Counted from the first letter of the stretch, positions 24,978 to 35,570 are shown. The stretch is DNA of 64,000 bases from Candidatus Micropelagos thuwalensis (GCF_000469155.1 NZ_AWXE01000001.1:248001-312000), one strand, 5' to 3'. Notes: generated by a model not told the origin, from the sequence alone. A program made the numbers and translations.

Positions 24978-26015
24978 TTAAGACGACTTCCTTTTATTTG
25001 TACTTTTTCTGATAATAATTTCAGAGACAAATTCATGTCTTTTATTTTTGATGATCTCGCCTGAAATTAATCTGATGAGAAGATTTGTCGCGTAACTCGC
25101 CATCTCAATAACAGGTGGAGAGACAGTTGTAAGGCTTGGCCAGAACAGGCCTGAAAAACGAATATTGTCATAGCCTGCTATCGCAATTTCATCTGGGATT
25201 TTTTTGCCATCGTTCAAAGCCGCCATTATTACACCCATTGCCATTTCATCATTGGCAGCGAAAATAGCTGTGGCTTCGGGTAATTTTTTCATTATGTCAA
25301 CATAAGCATCATGCCCTGATTGCATGGTGAAGTCGCCACTTTTGATATTTTTATTGGAGGCATTCAAACCATGATGTTTCATGGCTGAAATAAAGCCTTT
25401 TTGACGATCGGAAGCCGCCTTATGTGATTTCAGCCCACCAAGAAAAGCTATGTTCTCATGCCCGAGCGTGATGAGATGTTCGGTGATTTCAAATGCAGAT
25501 CTTTCTTCATCAACAAAAACGTAATAATCATCATTGCTTGCCTCCTGAGGGGATATCAGAACCAGTTTGATATCCTGTTTTTTAAGAGCTTCAATGAGCT
25601 TTGCATCATCACAAAGAGGTGGTGACAATATAAGGCCGTCAATATTAAAAGAGGAGGCATAATCGAGCGTTTGGGCGATGAAATTTTTTCTGCTGTAGTC
25701 CGTTGCTTCAGCGACTGCGTAATACCCGTGTTTGTGGCAGGCTTTCTGCATGCCTGTGTAGATTTTAGAGAGGTAGTCCGTATTCAAATTATCGTAAAAA
25801 TGCGTGATAACGTAAGAACGGTTACTGGCAAGTTGGCGAGCTGATATATTTGGACGAAAATTGAACTTTTTAGCTGCACGTAAAACAGCTTCACGTTTTT
25901 CTTTTCGCACATGAGGGCTGTTGTTTAAGGCACGAGACGCGGTCTTGAGGGACACACCTGCTTCTTTTGCGATATCCGTAACGGTTACTCTCTTTTTCTT
26001 ATGACGCAAAGACAT
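24978..26015 (-). CDS. LacI-family regulator, predicted repressor of glucose catabolism
   Basis: A LacI/GalR regulator of about 345 residues. The helix-turn-helix reads VTVTDIAKEAGVSLKTASRALN, with a hinge FRPNISARQLASN and a ligand-binding domain with PPLCDDAKLIEALKKQ and AGYDNIRFSG. I start at the ATG giving MSLRHKKKRVTV; the upstream in-frame ATG at 26066 adds 17 hydrophobic residues before the DNA-binding domain and is less likely. It sits immediately upstream of the zwf operon on the same strand. That position, and LacI-type palindromes before zwf, gap and the first symporter gene, suggest it represses these until a sugar or Entner-Doudoroff intermediate binds. Confidence 0.88.
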   Translation of the reverse strand: MSLRHKKKRVTVTDIAKEAGVSLKTASRALNNSPHVRKEKREAVLRAAKKFNFRPNISARQLASNRSYVITHFYDNLNTDYLSKIYTGMQKACHKHGYYAVAEATDYSRKNFIAQTLDYASSFNIDGLILSPPLCDDAKLIEALKKQDIKLVLISPQEASNDDYYVFVDEERSAFEITEHLITLGHENIAFLGGLKSHKAASDRQKGFISAMKHHGLNASNKNIKSGDFTMQSGHDAYVDIMKKLPEATAIFAANDEMAMGVIMAALNDGKKIPDEIAIAGYDNIRFSGLFWPSLTTVSPPVIEMASYATNLLIRLISGEIIKNKRHEFVSEIIIRKSTNKRKSS

Positions 26016-26168
26016 TCTTAAACTTTCATAAAATGCAAAACAGAATGAGCAAATATATATACCCATGAAGACAATGCAAATGCAAAACTCTGCTTTAAGA
26101 ATATTTGCTGCAGTTGTTTAGAATTTTTGTAATTGTCTGAATATTTATCAATAGGATAGGTTGAATTA

Positions 26169-26258
26169 TGGCGGAGAGGGAGGGATTCGAACCCCCGGAA
26201 CGCGCAAACGCTCAACGGTTTTCAAGACCGCCGCTTTCAACCACTCAGCCACCTCTCC
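26169..26258 (-). tRNA. tRNA-Ser (anticodon UGA)
   Basis: A 90-base serine tRNA on the minus strand. The acceptor stem GGAGAGG pairs with CCTCTCC, the 3' end carries an encoded CCA, the long variable arm is present, the T-loop reads GGTTCGAATCC, and the anticodon TGA lies at 26224-26222 in CTTGAAA. It stands alone between the lacI gene and rlpA. Confidence 0.97.
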
Positions 26259-26356
26259 AACGGTATCTGAATAACGCGACCGCCCGTTAAGGGCAAGTCA
26301 TTTTCGGTATCAATCTCGTAAACGAATCCGGTTAAATAATAATTGGTGGTATTTAT

Positions 26357-27244
26357 ATGATGCGGTTTTTCTCAAGCCTTATTGTTTTATTTGCTTTGAC
26401 AGCAGTTTTGCCTGCATGTGCGCAGCTTCAATTCGGCGCAGAACTGGCAAAACAGGGCAAAAGAACTGCGGCAGGCGGTATCTATAAAGTTGGCAAGCCT
26501 TATAAGATTGCCGGGGAATGGTATTATCCAAGAGAAAACACAAAATACGATAATATTGGTATTGCGTCCTGGTATGGCCCGAAATTTCAAGGAAGAAGAA
26601 CAGCTAATGGCGAAATTTTCGATATGAATCTACTTACGGCAGCACATCCAACATTACCTATGCCGGTTATGGTTCAGGTGACTAATCTTGAAAACGGGCG
26701 CTCAATGAAATTACGTGTTAACGATCGTGGCCCTTTTAAGAAAAATCGTGAAATTGACCTGTCTCGCCGCGCCGCGGAAATCCTTGGCTTTAAAGATAAA
26801 GGTACGGCAAGGGTACGGGTGAAGTACCTCCACCGAGCACCGCTGTATAATCAACGCGGTCAGCTTATTTCAGGTGATGAAAGCGATAGTTTTGTTTTTG
26901 ACAAGCCCTATACGCCAACACGGGATAGATATGTCAGCGCAGCGCCAATCACAGAAGTGGAAACGAAATCTTTGGATGGGCAAGATTTGCCGTCAAAAAA
27001 ATCTGTTCTGCCTGAGCAGAAATACTATGTTCAGCTTGGTGTCTTTAGTAGGAAGGACTCAGCTGAAGCTTTACGCCAGAAACTTGGACAAATTGGACAG
27101 GTCGAGGTGAGTGAATTAACATCTGGGGGCAGACAGTTATATCGTGTGCGCGTCGGGCCGGTGAATAGTCGAGTTGATGCGAATATTTTAGTTGATGATG
27201 TCCTGGATAATGGTCATCAAGATGCATTCATTTTAGAAGAATAA
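26357..27244 (+). CDS. rlpA: septal ring lytic transglycosylase RlpA (lipoprotein)
   Basis: A 295-residue lipoprotein with lipobox LPAC (Cys21). The double-psi beta-barrel domain at about 65-160 has the typical GIASWYGPKFQGRRTANGE and RVNDRGPFKKNREIDLS, with the catalytic Asp. A C-terminal SPOR domain at about 220-295 (YYVQLGVFSRKDSAEALRQ) binds denuded peptidoglycan at the septum. It cleaves peptidoglycan strands during cell separation. It is followed by the dac gene after 38 bases, a standard alphaproteobacterial order. Two adjacent ATG codons (26357 and 26360) could serve as start. Confidence 0.93.
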   Translation: MMRFFSSLIVLFALTAVLPACAQLQFGAELAKQGKRTAAGGIYKVGKPYKIAGEWYYPRENTKYDNIGIASWYGPKFQGRRTANGEIFDMNLLTAAHPTLPMPVMVQVTNLENGRSMKLRVNDRGPFKKNREIDLSRRAAEILGFKDKGTARVRVKYLHRAPLYNQRGQLISGDESDSFVFDKPYTPTRDRYVSAAPITEVETKSLDGQDLPSKKSVLPEQKYYVQLGVFSRKDSAEALRQKLGQIGQVEVSELTSGGRQLYRVRVGPVNSRVDANILVDDVLDNGHQDAFILEE

Positions 27245-27282
27245 TTTAAAAGATTTGAAGGCGAAAGCATGAGGGGGAAAGC

Positions 27283-28428
27283 GTGAAAAGATTAAAATTA
27301 TGTATGCTGTTTCTGATTTTATTTATCACGTCAATCAACAATAACGCCCACGCTATTGAGACGCGCGCCACCCATGCTATATTGGTAGATTATGAAACGG
27401 GCATGGTTCTATTTGAGCATAATCCCGATACGCTGATGTCGCCAGCCAGTATGAGTAAGCTGATGACGGTTCTTATGGTTCTTGAAGCCGTGGAGGATGG
27501 GCGCATCAGTATGAATGACAAATTCTTTGTTAGTGACGATGCGTGGCGTCGCGGTGGATCAAAGTCTGGAAGTTCCACTATGTTTCTAAATGCCCGTTCA
27601 CGAGTTTCGGTTGAAAACTTATTGCGCGGGGTCATTATCCAGTCCGGCAATGATGCCTGTATTGCCCTTGCTGAGGGGTTGGGAGGGTCAGAGCTGGGTT
27701 TTGCGGAAATGATGACGGAGCGTGCGCGAGATCTCGGGATGGAAAATTCGACATTTGTGAATTCTACCGGCTGGCCTGATGAAGAGCATAAAACAACTGC
27801 GCGTGACCTAGCTAATCTCACTAAGCATCTTATTAAACACCACTCCTCATCATATGGCATGTTTGCAGAGCGCAGTTTTACTTGGAATGGAATAACTCAG
27901 CAAAATAGAAACCCTTTGCTTTATGCCAATATGGGTGCTGATGGTCTTAAAACTGGCCATACACAGGACTCCGGTTATGGGTTGGTCGCGTCCGCAGAGC
28001 AAAATGGCAGAAGACTCATTTTGGTGGTCAACGGCTTGCAAAGTAAAAAAGAACGCGCTTCTGAAGCCAGAAAATTGATGAATTGGGGGTTCCGTGCCTT
28101 TACGAATGATACGCTTGCAACCCCTGACGATGTTCTTGTCCGCGCGCCTGTTTGGCAAGGAGAATTTGCAAGGGTTGGCTTGGCGCCTTCTAAGGCGTTT
28201 CGTGTTGTTCTACCGCGGACGGGGTTACGCAAAATGGTTGTTACGGCAAGCTATGACAAACCCATTCTTGCTCCAATTACAAAAGGAATGCGGGTTGGTA
28301 AATTACGTGTGACCTTGCCCGGCCTGGAAACTCAAGAAATTGATCTGGTTACAACCGCCAATATTGAACGCGAAGGCATGCTCGCGCGCGCGCTTTCTGC
28401 CATATCCTATGTTATATTCGGTGAATAA
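27283..28428 (+). CDS. dacC: D-alanyl-D-alanine carboxypeptidase (PBP5/6 family)
   Basis: A 381-residue penicillin-binding protein that trims the terminal D-alanine from peptidoglycan side chains in the periplasm. It starts with GTG and a signal peptide of about 24 residues. The three active-site motifs are present: Ser56-x-x-Lys59 (SMSK), Ser121-Gly-Asn and Lys223-Thr-Gly. The C-terminal beta domain characteristic of the family follows at about 270-360, and a short C-terminal hydrophobic helix may anchor it. It lies between rlpA and tmk as in many Alphaproteobacteria. The paralogue letter is uncertain. Confidence 0.92.
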   Translation: MKRLKLCMLFLILFITSINNNAHAIETRATHAILVDYETGMVLFEHNPDTLMSPASMSKLMTVLMVLEAVEDGRISMNDKFFVSDDAWRRGGSKSGSSTMFLNARSRVSVENLLRGVIIQSGNDACIALAEGLGGSELGFAEMMTERARDLGMENSTFVNSTGWPDEEHKTTARDLANLTKHLIKHHSSSYGMFAERSFTWNGITQQNRNPLLYANMGADGLKTGHTQDSGYGLVASAEQNGRRLILVVNGLQSKKERASEARKLMNWGFRAFTNDTLATPDDVLVRAPVWQGEFARVGLAPSKAFRVVLPRTGLRKMVVTASYDKPILAPITKGMRVGKLRVTLPGLETQEIDLVTTANIEREGMLARALSAISYVIFGE

Positions 28429-28439
28429 GGATATGGTTT

Positions 28440-29084
28440 ATGGATGCTCCCAGCGTTAAAAATCCCGGTCGTTTCATTACGCTTGAAGGTGGTGAGGGGG
28501 CTGGCAAATCAACACAGATACAGGTCGTAAAAGACTTTCTCCTGACTCGTGGAAACGATGTGGTTGTTACACGAGAGCCGGGTGGCACATCTGAAGGACA
28601 AGAAATCCGTAACCTGCTTGTTAGTGGGGATAAAGATAAGTGGTCGCCCTTATCGGAAACACTATTAATTTTGGCAGACCGTGCCGCGCATCTGGAACGC
28701 GTAATTCGACCTGCATTGGCAGAAGGTAAATACGTCGTTTGTGATAGATTCTTTGATTCGACCAGAGCTTATCAGGGCGTTGCGGGTGGATTAGGTTTGG
28801 ATGTCATTCATAATCTTCAGCAGCCTGTTCTCGGCACGACATTACCCGATGTTACACTTTTGTTGGATATTGACCCTGAAAAAGGCTTGCGTCGTGCTCA
28901 AGAGCGTGGTGGCGAATTAAGGTTTGAAAGTAAAACGCTGGCATATCACCGTACATTGCGAAATGCATTTTTAGATTTTGCAGCCCAAGAGCCTGATCGT
29001 ATATTTGTTATTGATGCTGATCGAGATGTTGAGGTCGTAAGCGCTGATATTCTTGCTGTTTTGGATGAACGTTTAGATGTTTGA
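28440..29084 (+). CDS. tmk: thymidylate kinase
   Basis: A 214-residue dTMP kinase that makes dTDP from dTMP for DNA synthesis. The P-loop EGGEGAGKSTQ is at about 17-27, with DR(F) motif VVCDRFFDSTRAYQG and the LID region RAQERGGELRFE. Length and order (dac-tmk-holB) are typical. The stop overlaps the holB start by 8 bases. Confidence 0.96.
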   Translation: MDAPSVKNPGRFITLEGGEGAGKSTQIQVVKDFLLTRGNDVVVTREPGGTSEGQEIRNLLVSGDKDKWSPLSETLLILADRAAHLERVIRPALAEGKYVVCDRFFDSTRAYQGVAGGLGLDVIHNLQQPVLGTTLPDVTLLLDIDPEKGLRRAQERGGELRFESKTLAYHRTLRNAFLDFAAQEPDRIFVIDADRDVEVVSADILAVLDERLDV

Positions 29085-30186
29085 ATTTGTTGATGAATTG
29101 CCTGATATAGACGGCGTGCGCTCACCGCGTTTTTGTCGTGAATTGGTAGGGCAAGATGCTGCCGTTTCTCATTTTTTATCCAATCTTGCGCAGAGCAAGT
29201 TACACCATGCTTGTTTGCTAACCGGGCCAAAAGGTGTCGGCAAGGCAAGTTTTGCTCATATGGCGGCCCGTTTTATGTTTCATCATGTTGACCCTGTTTT
29301 TGCCGCAAAAAATGCACAAAATATGAGTGTTTTGGATGATGAAAGATTAGGTAAACAAATTGAGCAAGGCAGTCACCCCGATTTAATGATTGTTACACGC
29401 CCCTGGGATTCCGCGAAAGAGCGTTTTAAGCAAGCGATATCAGTCGATGAAGTCAGGAAAATCAGGTCATTTTTTAATTTAAGCGCCGGGATGGGCGGGT
29501 GGCGCATTTGTATTATTGATGCGGCGGATGACATGACATTGAATGCTGCCAATGCACTTCTAAAAATACTTGAGGAACCCCCTCCTAAGTCACTGTTTTT
29601 AATTGTTTCTCATCAATCAGGAAGTCTGCTGGAAACCATACGTTCACGATGTATGAAAATCGCTTTCCAGCCTCTTAAATATGCTCACATACAGCACCTT
29701 ATGCAGCAGTCCATTGAAGATAGTTCTGATAATGCCGCTTCTTCACAATCATTAGCGGCTATTTCACACTTGTCGCGCGGGAGTATTGGCCGCGCTTTGC
29801 ATATACATGACACAAATGGCCTGGAGGTTTACTCGGATATGGTTAAATTGCTGCGTCAATTTCCGTCGATTAAAGCAGATATGTTACATGAGGTCGCAGA
29901 AAGAATGTCTAAACGAAATACCGAGCATCTGTTTGCGGATATGGGGGAGTTTCTCCAGCAATGGCTTCATCAATTGGCGCGGTTTTTAGCAAAGGGACAA
30001 ATGCCGGAAGTTATTTTTGAAGGGGAGGAAGCCGCTATTCAGACAATGGCTTCTCATAGACCTCTTGAAGCATGGGTGGATGTATGGGAGAAGGTGACGG
30101 AACTCTTTGATAATGCCAAGCGCCTTAATCTTGATCGCAAGCAAACCATACTTGAAAGTTTCAAACTTATTCAATCAGGTGTCTAG
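29077..30186 (+). CDS. holB: DNA polymerase III subunit delta prime
   Basis: A 369-residue clamp-loader subunit. The AAA+ core shows LTGPKGVGKASFAHMAARF (P-loop region), the partner-strand IIDAADDMTLNAANALLKILEEPP and the SRCMKI sensor region. The cysteine zinc knuckle of the E. coli protein is not visible, as is common in Alphaproteobacteria. It overlaps tmk by 8 bases and is followed by metG after 23 bases. Confidence 0.93.
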   Translation: MFEFVDELPDIDGVRSPRFCRELVGQDAAVSHFLSNLAQSKLHHACLLTGPKGVGKASFAHMAARFMFHHVDPVFAAKNAQNMSVLDDERLGKQIEQGSHPDLMIVTRPWDSAKERFKQAISVDEVRKIRSFFNLSAGMGGWRICIIDAADDMTLNAANALLKILEEPPPKSLFLIVSHQSGSLLETIRSRCMKIAFQPLKYAHIQHLMQQSIEDSSDNAASSQSLAAISHLSRGSIGRALHIHDTNGLEVYSDMVKLLRQFPSIKADMLHEVAERMSKRNTEHLFADMGEFLQQWLHQLARFLAKGQMPEVIFEGEEAAIQTMASHRPLEAWVDVWEKVTELFDNAKRLNLDRKQTILESFKLIQSGV

Positions 30187-30209
30187 CTTGAGGTAAATTT
30201 AGGTAAATA

Positions 30210-31745
30210 ATGACGCGACCTTATTTCATAACCACAGCAATCTCTTATCCAAATGGCCCGCCACATATTGGGCATGCTTATGAAGCTATTGCGACGGATG
30301 TGATTGCGCGCTTTCACCGTCTCGCGGGTAAAGAAGTATATTTCTTAACAGGAACAGATGACCATGGTCAAAAAATGTTCCAGACCGCGCGTGATCAAAA
30401 CATGACGCCTTTAGAACTTGCGGATCAGTTGACTCCAAGATTTAGAGATATGGTTTCGGCGTTTAAGTGCTCAAATGATGATTTTATCCGCACCTCGGAG
30501 GATCGACACTACAAAGCTGTTGCAGCAATTTGGCAACGTATGGCTGATAACGGGGACATATATAAAGACTCATATGCGGGTTGGTATTCAATTAGAGACG
30601 AAGCTTTTTATACGGAAGCTGAATTGATTACTGATAAAGCAGGTAATAAAACAGCGCCCTCTGGCACAGAGGTTGAGTGGGTAGAAGAAGAAAGCTATTT
30701 TTTCCGTCTTTCCGCTTATCAGGACAGATTGCTGGATTATTATAACAGCCACCCTGATTTTATTGCACCGACAACCCGCAAAAATGAAATCGTTTCATTT
30801 GTATCGGGTGGGTTGAAAGATCTGTCTATATCCAGAACCAGTTTTAGTTGGGGGGTTCCGGTACCAAATGACCCTGAGCATGTGGTTTATGTCTGGGTTG
30901 ATGCGCTCACTAATTATTTAACTGCTGCAGGTTTTCCAGAAAATGAAGCTCCTGTGTGGCCTGCTGCTTTACATATTATAGGTAAGGATATTACGCGTTT
31001 TCATGCGGTTTATTGGCCTGCCTTTTTGATGTCAGCCAATCTTGATCTGCCGGAAAAGATTTTTGCCCACGGGTTTCTAACGTTGCGCGGGGAGAAAATG
31101 TCAAAATCAGCGGGTAATGTGATGGATCCGTTTAATATGGTCGCGCGTTATGGCTCTGAAAACCTGCGCTATTTTTTCATGAGGGAAGTGCCTTTTGGTC
31201 AAGATGGCAGTTTTAGTGACGAAGCTATTGTCAACCGAGTGAATGCCGATCTTGCAAATGATTTGGGTAATCTCGCGCAACGTAGTCTGTCCATGATTGC
31301 AAAGAATTGTGATGGCATCATGCCGACACCTGACTTAAATGAGGATGGTGATGCTAAACTCCTGAAATTGGCAGATGCTCTTCAGGATAAGGTTGTCAAT
31401 GCTATGGATAAGCTAGCAATTCATGATTATTTAAAATCCGTTTTTGAATTGGTGTCTGAAGCTAATCGCTATTTTGCCGAGCAGGAGCCTTGGAGCTTGA
31501 AAAAAACTGATCCGGCACGCATGGGAACTGTGCTCTACCTCGCTGCGGAAACCATCCGACAGTCGGCGGTTGCGCTTCAGCCGGTCATTCCAGAAGGTTC
31601 CTCAAAATTGCTCGATTTATTAACCATACCAGATGATCAAAGAAGTTTTGACTCTCTGGGTTCTACCGGTAGGCTCGCTTCGGGTCAAAATTTACCGAAG
31701 CCCGAAGTAATTTTTCCTCGTCTTGAAGTAGACTCAGAAACTTAA
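30210..31745 (+). CDS. metG: methionyl-tRNA synthetase
   Basis: A 511-residue class I synthetase charging tRNA-Met. The HIGH motif is HIGH at 19-22 ([12 protein letters not shown]) and the KMSKS loop is [10 protein letters not shown]. It is the shorter type without the zinc-knuckle cysteines and without the C-terminal tRNA-binding domain. In many Alphaproteobacteria tatD and a metallo-hydrolase gene follow; here the next gene is ntrY after about 150 bases of AT-rich sequence. Confidence 0.97.
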   Translation: MTRPYFITTAISYPNGPPHIGHAYEAIATDVIARFHRLAGKEVYFLTGTDDHGQKMFQTARDQNMTPLELADQLTPRFRDMVSAFKCSNDDFIRTSEDRHYKAVAAIWQRMADNGDIYKDSYAGWYSIRDEAFYTEAELITDKAGNKTAPSGTEVEWVEEESYFFRLSAYQDRLLDYYNSHPDFIAPTTRKNEIVSFVSGGLKDLSISRTSFSWGVPVPNDPEHVVYVWVDALTNYLTAAGFPENEAPVWPAALHIIGKDITRFHAVYWPAFLMSANLDLPEKIFAHGFLTLRGEKMSKSAGNVMDPFNMVARYGSENLRYFFMREVPFGQDGSFSDEAIVNRVNADLANDLGNLAQRSLSMIAKNCDGIMPTPDLNEDGDAKLLKLADALQDKVVNAMDKLAIHDYLKSVFELVSEANRYFAEQEPWSLKKTDPARMGTVLYLAAETIRQSAVALQPVIPEGSSKLLDLLTIPDDQRSFDSLGSTGRLASGQNLPKPEVIFPRLEVDSET

Positions 31746-31893
31746 TTCCATTCATTTTATATCAATATTTACTGTGGTATTTATATCACTAATATGGTTA
31801 GCTCATTATTAGATGTGCTGAATTAACTTGTATAACAGTTTGGTTGTGACATCCTCATAGACAAGGACGTCCTGGAACACAGTTTGGTAAGTA

Positions 31894-34170
31894 ATGACGG
31901 ATTCAGGTCAAAAAATAGAAAATAAAGTTTTAAATAACTCTCATAGAGATACGCTCGCACGTTTAATGAACCCAGTTAAGGGTGTCATAAGTGCTTCTGT
32001 ACTTTCCTATTTTTCCATGTTTGTGGTTATGGGCGGGGTGGTTAGTAGTATCTCCACCTATCTGGTTATTAGCGGATTGACACCTGTCAAGCCAACCGAG
32101 TGGGTGTTTAAGCTCCTGATTTTCATCAATCTGCTTTTTGTTGTTCCGCTTGTTCTATTTGTATTTATCGGCCTATTCAGACTCTGGAAAAAACGGAAAA
32201 TCAAACAGCCAGGCTCGCATCTGAATGCTAAACTTGTTTCGATGTTTTCAATTATTGCTGTGGTTCCGGCAATTCTTGTGGCGATTTTTGCATTTGTAAC
32301 GCTTGACCGTGGTTTGGATAGTTGGTTTAGCGACCGTACGAAGCTTATCATTAATAACACAGCTCTTGTTGCCAATGCCTATCTTGACGAGCATAGAGCC
32401 ACCCTGCGTCGGGACAGCGTTATCATGGCGAGTGACTTGAGTCGCGCTGCAGGCGCTCTTGAAAAAGACATTGCAAAATTCACAACATTTCTGACAGCCC
32501 AAGCCGCGCTTCGTTCTATTCCGATGGCATTGTTAATTGATGAAGATGGTAAACTCATTACTGCGGCGCAAACCAAGCGTCAAATACCGATACAACCTCC
32601 GCCAAAAGAGGCTTTTGAAGCAGTCAAAGAAGGGCAGCCAGTTATTATGACGTTGGGTGGGCAGGCGCAAATTAGATCACTTTTGAAACTTGATAAGTTT
32701 GACGGCTTATATCTCTACACGGCAAAAAAAGTTGATCCGCAAATTGTCGAACATCTCGCTAAGACAGACATTGCGATGCGTGAATATAATTCTCTTGAGT
32801 CACAGAGGTTTGAAGCCCAGTTAACATTTGCTTTGATTTATATTGGTATTGCTTTGGTTCTGTTGCTCGCAGCCATATGGTTTGGGCTTGGTCTTGCAAA
32901 TGGACTGGCATTTCCTATTGGTCAGTTGATTATAGCATCTAAGAGAGTCAGTAACGGCAATCTTGATACGCGCGTTGATATTGACGGTTCTGATGAAGAT
33001 ATTAATCGGCTTGGTCATACTTTCAATCAGATGACTGAACAATTGAGTAAACAAAGAAAAGATTTGATTGATGCCAGAGATGATCTGAGCCGAAGACATA
33101 ATTTCACTGAAATGGTTTTGACCGGCATCAGTTCTGGCGTGATTGGTCTTGATGAAGAGGGTAAGATTAATCACGCTAATTTGTTGGCTCAGGATATTTG
33201 TGGTGTGAATGAATTCAATATGGTCGGGCGACCAATTGACGACGTGCTACCCGCTTTTTCAAATTTGCTCATTATTGCTGATAGTAAAATTTCTCGTGCC
33301 GTTGAGATTGAATTAAAAGATGATGATGGCAATCGCCGTGTTCTCTTGGTGCGGGTCGCAAAAGGGCGTGCCGGGAACGAAAAAAATTATGTGATTACAT
33401 TTGAAGATGTAACCAATCTTATTTCCGCGCAAAGAACAGCTGCATGGGCTGACATTGCGCGACGCATTGCTCACGAAATTAAGAATCCTCTGACACCGAT
33501 TCAGCTTTCAGCCGAAAGGTTGAAATCTAAATATGAGGACGAGGTTTCCAGTGATCCAGAAATTTTCAAACAATGTACCGAGACCATAATTCGTCAGGTC
33601 GGTGATATTGGACGCATGGTTGATGAGTTTTCTTCTTTTGCGCGAATGCCAAGTGTTGTGTTCAAAAATTTTGATATAAGAGATGCTGTAAGTCAGACAG
33701 TGTTTCTCCAGCGTGTTGCGCATCCAGAAATTGAGTATATTTTTGAGTGTGAAGAGGATGGCGAAATGCCAATTAATGCAGACAGTAGATTGATTAGTCA
33801 GGCACTAACAAACATTCTTAAAAATGGTGCTGAATCAATTTATCGTAATCGAGAGCGTGTTGTGTCAAAAATAGTTGTGACCCTCAGGCAGGAAGATGAG
33901 GTTATATCCATTGATGTTGCAGATACAGGTATAGGTCTGCCGGACATTAACCGTGAGGCTCTGTTAGAGCCTTACATCACAACAAGAGAGCAGGGTACTG
34001 GTCTTGGTCTTGCGATTGTGAAGAAGGTTATGTCTGATCATGGAGGTGAGATTACTCTCGGTGATGCACCGTGGGTAAGAGATGGGAGATCTGGCGCACA
34101 GATTACTTTAAGTTTCCCTTCGATTAAGCGTGAAACGGTAGGGCATTCCAAAGTTGAGGAAGTAATATGA
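31894..34170 (+). CDS. ntrY: nitrogen regulation sensor histidine kinase NtrY
   Basis: A 758-residue membrane sensor kinase. Transmembrane segments are at about 35-65, 72-100, 118-142 and 308-332, enclosing an extracytoplasmic loop. They are followed by a HAMP domain (about 335-390), a PAS domain (about 405-505), the dimerisation/phosphoacceptor domain with His527 in IAHEIKNPLTPIQLSAERL, and an ATPase domain with NILKNGAESI and DTGIGLP. It phosphorylates NtrX, whose gene overlaps by 4 bases (ATGA). Family roles include nitrogen metabolism, envelope and redox responses. Confidence 0.95.
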   Translation: MTDSGQKIENKVLNNSHRDTLARLMNPVKGVISASVLSYFSMFVVMGGVVSSISTYLVISGLTPVKPTEWVFKLLIFINLLFVVPLVLFVFIGLFRLWKKRKIKQPGSHLNAKLVSMFSIIAVVPAILVAIFAFVTLDRGLDSWFSDRTKLIINNTALVANAYLDEHRATLRRDSVIMASDLSRAAGALEKDIAKFTTFLTAQAALRSIPMALLIDEDGKLITAAQTKRQIPIQPPPKEAFEAVKEGQPVIMTLGGQAQIRSLLKLDKFDGLYLYTAKKVDPQIVEHLAKTDIAMREYNSLESQRFEAQLTFALIYIGIALVLLLAAIWFGLGLANGLAFPIGQLIIASKRVSNGNLDTRVDIDGSDEDINRLGHTFNQMTEQLSKQRKDLIDARDDLSRRHNFTEMVLTGISSGVIGLDEEGKINHANLLAQDICGVNEFNMVGRPIDDVLPAFSNLLIIADSKISRAVEIELKDDDGNRRVLLVRVAKGRAGNEKNYVITFEDVTNLISAQRTAAWADIARRIAHEIKNPLTPIQLSAERLKSKYEDEVSSDPEIFKQCTETIIRQVGDIGRMVDEFSSFARMPSVVFKNFDIRDAVSQTVFLQRVAHPEIEYIFECEEDGEMPINADSRLISQALTNILKNGAESIYRNRERVVSKIVVTLRQEDEVISIDVADTGIGLPDINREALLEPYITTREQGTGLGLAIVKKVMSDHGGEITLGDAPWVRDGRSGAQITLSFPSIKRETVGHSKVEEVI

Positions 34171-35549
34171 CAGGGGATGTTTTAATTGTTGATGATGAGC
34201 GTGATATTTGTGAACTCGTGTCCGGGATTTTATCGGACTCGGGATATGCGACCCGTACGGCGTCGGATAGTGATACGGCTTTAAATGAAATTGCCAAACG
34301 CTGTCCGTCTCTCGTTTTGCTGGATATCTGGCTACAGGGGAGCAGACTTGACGGTCTTGAGGTGCTTAAGTTGCTTAAAGAGCGTCTGCCAAACTTACCG
34401 GTTGTTATAATCAGTGGTCACGGCAATCTTGAAACGGCGGTCAGTGCGATCAAGATTGGGGCTTATGATTATATCGAAAAACCGTTCAAATCTGACCGGC
34501 TTTTGTTGGTCATTCAAAGGGCAATAGAAAACTCTAAGCTCAAAAGAGAAAATTCCGAATTGCGTCGCAAAACGGGACAATATGAGCTTATTGGTGACTC
34601 TATAGCTGTTCAGAAACTTAGAAGTTCCATTAACAAAGTTGGCCCGACAAATAGCCGGGTTTTGATTACTGGGCCATCCGGTTCTGGTAAGGAGCTTGTT
34701 GCGCGTGCGTTACATAAAAATTCGGAACGCGCTGCGGCGCCATTTGTGGCAATTAATGCTGCCATTCTTGAGCCGGAAAATATGGAATATGTTCTTTTTG
34801 GACGTATTGAAAATGGGGATGTAATGCCAGGTCTGCTCGAGCAGGCGCATGGTGGCACACTCTATATTGATGAGGTCGGTGAGATGCCGCTTGATACACA
34901 AGGCAAAATCTTACGGGTCTTAACTGAACAAAAATTCGTCCGTCTTGGTGGCGGCCCGAATGTTTCAGTTGATATCAGGGTGATGTCGTCAAGTTCCAGA
35001 GATTTGAATAATCATATTTCTAAGGGGTTGTTTAGAGAAGACCTTTATCACCGATTAAATGTCGTGCCGATTGAAGTGCCTTCTTTGGCGCAAAGGCGTG
35101 AAGATATTGGCATGCTGGTTGACAATTTTGTTGACTATCTTGTCAATAGTTCAGGCTTTGCCCCGCGCAAAATTGCACCTGATGCGTTGGCGGTCATGCA
35201 ATCTCATGCCTGGCCTGGAAATGTTCGTCAACTGAGAAACTGTGTTGAGAATATGCTAATTTCTGCGGCTGATAGTGAGCATGATACCATCACTGCTGAT
35301 ATGTTGCCGGCTGATATTCTTTCGGCGACTAAACTCAATATTGAGGAAAGTGACAGCACGCATATTATGACGCTTCAATTGCGTGAAGCCAGAGAGATAT
35401 TTGAAAAACAATATCTCTTGGCGCAAATAGACAGATTTGGTGGGAATATATCGAAAACCGCTGAATTTGTAGGTATGGAGCGTTCGGCTCTTCATCGTAA
35501 ACTTAAAACACTTGGGGTGAATCCAACCAAACGCCTTAAACCGGCCTAA
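34167..35549 (+). CDS. ntrX: response regulator NtrX
   Basis: A 460-residue NtrC-family regulator. The receiver domain has phosphoacceptor Asp53 (LVLLDIWL), the AAA+ domain carries Walker A GPSGSGKE at about 168 and Walker B GGTLYIDEVGEMP, and a Fis-type helix-turn-helix ends the protein (GGNISKTAEFVGMERSALHR). The GAFTGA loop needed for contact with sigma-54 is absent: the expected place reads FGRIENGDVMPG. This fits alphaproteobacterial NtrX, thought to work largely with sigma-70 promoters. It is cotranscribed with ntrY and followed by trkA after 21 bases. Confidence 0.95.
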   Translation: MTGDVLIVDDERDICELVSGILSDSGYATRTASDSDTALNEIAKRCPSLVLLDIWLQGSRLDGLEVLKLLKERLPNLPVVIISGHGNLETAVSAIKIGAYDYIEKPFKSDRLLLVIQRAIENSKLKRENSELRRKTGQYELIGDSIAVQKLRSSINKVGPTNSRVLITGPSGSGKELVARALHKNSERAAAPFVAINAAILEPENMEYVLFGRIENGDVMPGLLEQAHGGTLYIDEVGEMPLDTQGKILRVLTEQKFVRLGGGPNVSVDIRVMSSSSRDLNNHISKGLFREDLYHRLNVVPIEVPSLAQRREDIGMLVDNFVDYLVNSSGFAPRKIAPDALAVMQSHAWPGNVRQLRNCVENMLISAADSEHDTITADMLPADILSATKLNIEESDSTHIMTLQLREAREIFEKQYLLAQIDRFGGNISKTAEFVGMERSALHRKLKTLGVNPTKRLKPA

Positions 35550-35570
35550 AGGTCAATCAGAGGAACGAGA

